Assembly: GCF_012396485.1 (NCBI RefSeq)
Contig: NZ_JAAXPO010000003.1
Coordinates: forward strand, 158,230-222,229
Length of the DNA: 64,000 bases
Source of the DNA: Leuconostoc holzapfelii
GTDB lineage: Bacteria; Bacillota; Bacilli; Lactobacillales; Lactobacillaceae
Direction of reading: 5' to 3'
In this document: positions 62,531 to 64,000 of the stretch, one piece after another
Position numbering within the stretch: the stretch's first letter is position 1
Layout of the letters: each line of letters begins with the position of its first letter
The notes under the pieces: model-generated
Databases searched by the model: none
Told to the model about the DNA's origin: nothing
What the model saw: the letters and a program-made list of their open reading frames with translations, nothing else
Position numbers and translations under genes: made by a program

Positions 62531-63802
62531 ATGTTAGTTACAAACGATCGTATTGCTTTTGAAAAGTATCACTTATATCCAACCAAAGGGTTACTCAATG
62601 ATCCCAATGGCCTTGTATTTTTTAAAGGGCAGTACCACGTCTTTTACCAATGGAATCCAATGGCTTGCAACCACACGTATAAAGAATGGGGTCACTTTGT
62701 TTCAGATGATCTCACAACATGGCGTCGGGTAGATACCGCTTTAAAGCCTTCACTTGAAAATTTGGATTCCGCAGGTATCTATTCTGGCGCAGCGTTTGTC
62801 AAAGATGAGCGACTTTACGTATTTTATACTGGTAATGTGCGAGATGCTGATGGCCGCAGTGTGAAATCGTCACAAATGTGGGCTGTGAGCGACGATGGCA
62901 TACATTTTGAAAAATTAGGGGAGTTATTTCCGCATCCGGCAGGGTTTACTAAAGATGTTCGGGATCCAATGGTCTGGCAGGGTGATAATGGCCACTATTT
63001 CTTGATTTTAGGCGCACAACACGACAATCTTGTTGGTGATATTATCGTTTATGAGTCAACTGATTTTAAAACTTGGCAGTACCGTGGCTCAATATTGGGA
63101 GATCAGTTACCTGATGTGCGTGGTTATATGTTGGAGTGCCCGGGATTTATCACTGTTGATGGTAAGCAAATTTTAATGTTTTCGCCCCAAGGACTCACGC
63201 CAGATCACATCAACCATCGCTATGAGAATATCCACAACACTGGCTATGTGATTGGCACTTTCGATGAAACAAGTGCGCGTTTCCAGGTTGAAACGGCGTT
63301 TGAAGAAGTCGATCAAGGGTTTGAATTCTACGCGCCGCAAACACTCGTTGCGCCAGACGGCCGACGGATCATGTGGGGATGGGCTGGTATGATGACGCCC
63401 GAACGTGAAGCAGCGGTGCCAACGATTGACACGGCAGATTGGGTACACGTGCTAACTGTGCCACGTGAGTTGCACGTCAATACGAATTTTCAATTAGTCC
63501 AACAACCCATCCAAGAAATTTTATCGCCGACAGCACTGGCAATTCATGAGGTTGACCATCTCACCCCGGGGCAGTATCGCGTGCAGACTGCGGCTGACTG
63601 GTCGGTTGCCCTTGGTGAACATGCGACGTTGAAGCGTGAAGGCCAAACGCTGTATTTTAAGCGCCATCAATGGGAAAATGAGACTATTGATGGCCGCCAA
63701 ATCACGGGAGATATCGATGATCTCCTCTTGATTGTGGACAACGATGTGATTGAAGTTTATACTGAAGATGGTTTGCAGGTCATGACGGGACGTTATTTCT
63801 AA
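62531..63802 (+). CDS. scrB: Sucrose-6-phosphate hydrolase, GH32
   Basis: Hydrolyses sucrose 6-phosphate to glucose 6-phosphate and fructose. GH32 signatures: LLNDPNGLVFF with the nucleophile Asp24, RDPMVW near 143, and the acid/base Glu in MLECPGF near 197. 423 residues, shorter than the common 470-490; the C-terminal beta-sandwich is compact but ends with the expected VIEVYTEDGLQVMTGRYF. AAGGAG lies 5-6 nt before the ATG. No signal peptide, so cytoplasmic. Confidence 0.93.
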   Translation: MLVTNDRIAFEKYHLYPTKGLLNDPNGLVFFKGQYHVFYQWNPMACNHTYKEWGHFVSDDLTTWRRVDTALKPSLENLDSAGIYSGAAFVKDERLYVFYTGNVRDADGRSVKSSQMWAVSDDGIHFEKLGELFPHPAGFTKDVRDPMVWQGDNGHYFLILGAQHDNLVGDIIVYESTDFKTWQYRGSILGDQLPDVRGYMLECPGFITVDGKQILMFSPQGLTPDHINHRYENIHNTGYVIGTFDETSARFQVETAFEEVDQGFEFYAPQTLVAPDGRRIMWGWAGMMTPEREAAVPTIDTADWVHVLTVPRELHVNTNFQLVQQPIQEILSPTALAIHEVDHLTPGQYRVQTAADWSVALGEHATLKREGQTLYFKRHQWENETIDGRQITGDIDDLLLIVDNDVIEVYTEDGLQVMTGRYF

Positions 63803-63873
63803 GCAAACAGGATAAGACGCTAAGGCGCAACGGGACCTACTGACAACAGCAGGTCATCACAAAGGGGTAAAAA

Positions 63874-64000
63874 ATGGGATTATTAGGTGCAATTGAAGCA
63901 GGCGGCACAAAGTTTGTGGTGGCTGTGGCAGATGAAAACTTTAACATTGTGGCACGGACAGCCTTTCCAACGCTAGATGGTGAAAAGACGTTAGATCAGG
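63874..64000 (+). CDS. scrK: Fructokinase, ROK family (partial, runs off the window)
   Basis: Only the first 42 codons are present. MGLLGAIEAGGTKFVVAV matches ScrK/ROK fructokinases (GxIEAGGTKF). AAGGGG lies 7 nt before the ATG, 71 bp after scrB. It would phosphorylate the fructose released by ScrB. Confidence 0.88.
   Translation, partial: MGLLGAIEAGGTKFVVAVADENFNIVARTAFPTLDGEKTLDQ

Noticed and set aside
1..64000. CRISPR arrays, insertion sequences, prophage genes, tRNA or rRNA genes
   Set aside because: No spaced direct repeats, transposase or integrase-like proteins, or tRNA/rRNA sequence were recognised on either strand by reading; a dedicated scan was not possible.

Overview
The window is a chromosomal segment of a low-to-moderate GC Gram-positive. 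Gene content and order (phosphoketolase, RexAB in place of RecBCD, RelQ-NadK-RluD-MgtE block, GlnR-GlnA, acetyl-DAP lysine pathway, PTS sucrose operon, zinc-free L32) point to a heterofermentative lactic acid bacterium of the Weissella/Leuconostoc group (Lactobacillaceae). The genus is an inference from overall similarity and not a proven assignment. I saw no rRNA, tRNA, CRISPR array, IS element or prophage gene.

Layout. 1-10 kb: recJ, apt, an EamA transporter, a small minus-strand group ending with the Spx adaptor gene, then relQ-nadK-rluD-mgtE and an LCP cell-wall ligase. 10.4-14.1 kb: argG-argH-argF, with a 33-bp perfect palindrome in front of the promoter. 14.2-16.5 kb (minus): xfp, the thiamine-diphosphate-dependent phosphoketolase of the central pathway. 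16.5-17.1 kb: a 577-bp divergent intergenic region with a TPP riboswitch reading rightwards. 17.1-19.35 kb: a three-gene operon under that riboswitch. 19.4-23.7 kb: rqcH, cutC, rpmF, ndt, a DedA protein. 23.7-26 kb: a NAMPT-type NAD salvage gene between two small HTH-like genes. 26-31.2 kb: a lysine-riboswitch-controlled lysA-dapH-dapL-dapA-dapB operon. 31.2-42 kb: recX, an Ntdp-type phosphatase, rexB-rexA, rhomboid protease, yqgQ, glk. 42-47 kb: map and a short cell-surface glycan group including glf. 47-53.5 kb: a guanine-riboswitch-controlled NCS2 permease, small genes, mtnN, murC, a Bax-inhibitor-1 family protein. 53.5-59.4 kb: polA, glnRA, yitT, a tautomerase. 59.4-64 kb: scrR and the divergent scrA-scrB-scrK sucrose operon, cut by the window end.

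The most notable system is the TPP-riboswitch operon at 16.87-19.35 kb. Its genes look superficially like a nucleoside deoxyribosyltransferase, a thymidylate synthase and a methyltransferase. The thymidylate-synthase homologue carries Asp in place of the dUMP-selecting Asn, and the Lys/Ala pair that makes MilA a CMP hydroxymethylase, at the same 43-residue spacing. Together with the riboswitch, this matches the bacimethrin (2-methoxy thiamine antivitamin) pathway reported from Clostridium botulinum: CMP to hydroxymethyl-CMP, to hydroxymethylcytosine, to bacimethrin. I therefore read the operon as a compact bacimethrin-type antivitamin cluster in a lactic acid bacterium, expressed when thiamine is scarce. 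Its divergent neighbour, xfp, encodes a likely target class of the toxin.

Two translation-initiation patterns also recur. Several genes have a -10 element 6-7 nt before the ATG and no usable ribosome-binding site (cutC, the HTH gene at 23715, recX, the rhomboid gene, the cold-shock gene, scrR), which suggests leaderless mRNAs. Three other genes (rluD, glk, mtnN) have a good Shine-Dalgarno placed before a tiny ORF that ends at or just before an ATG lacking its own.
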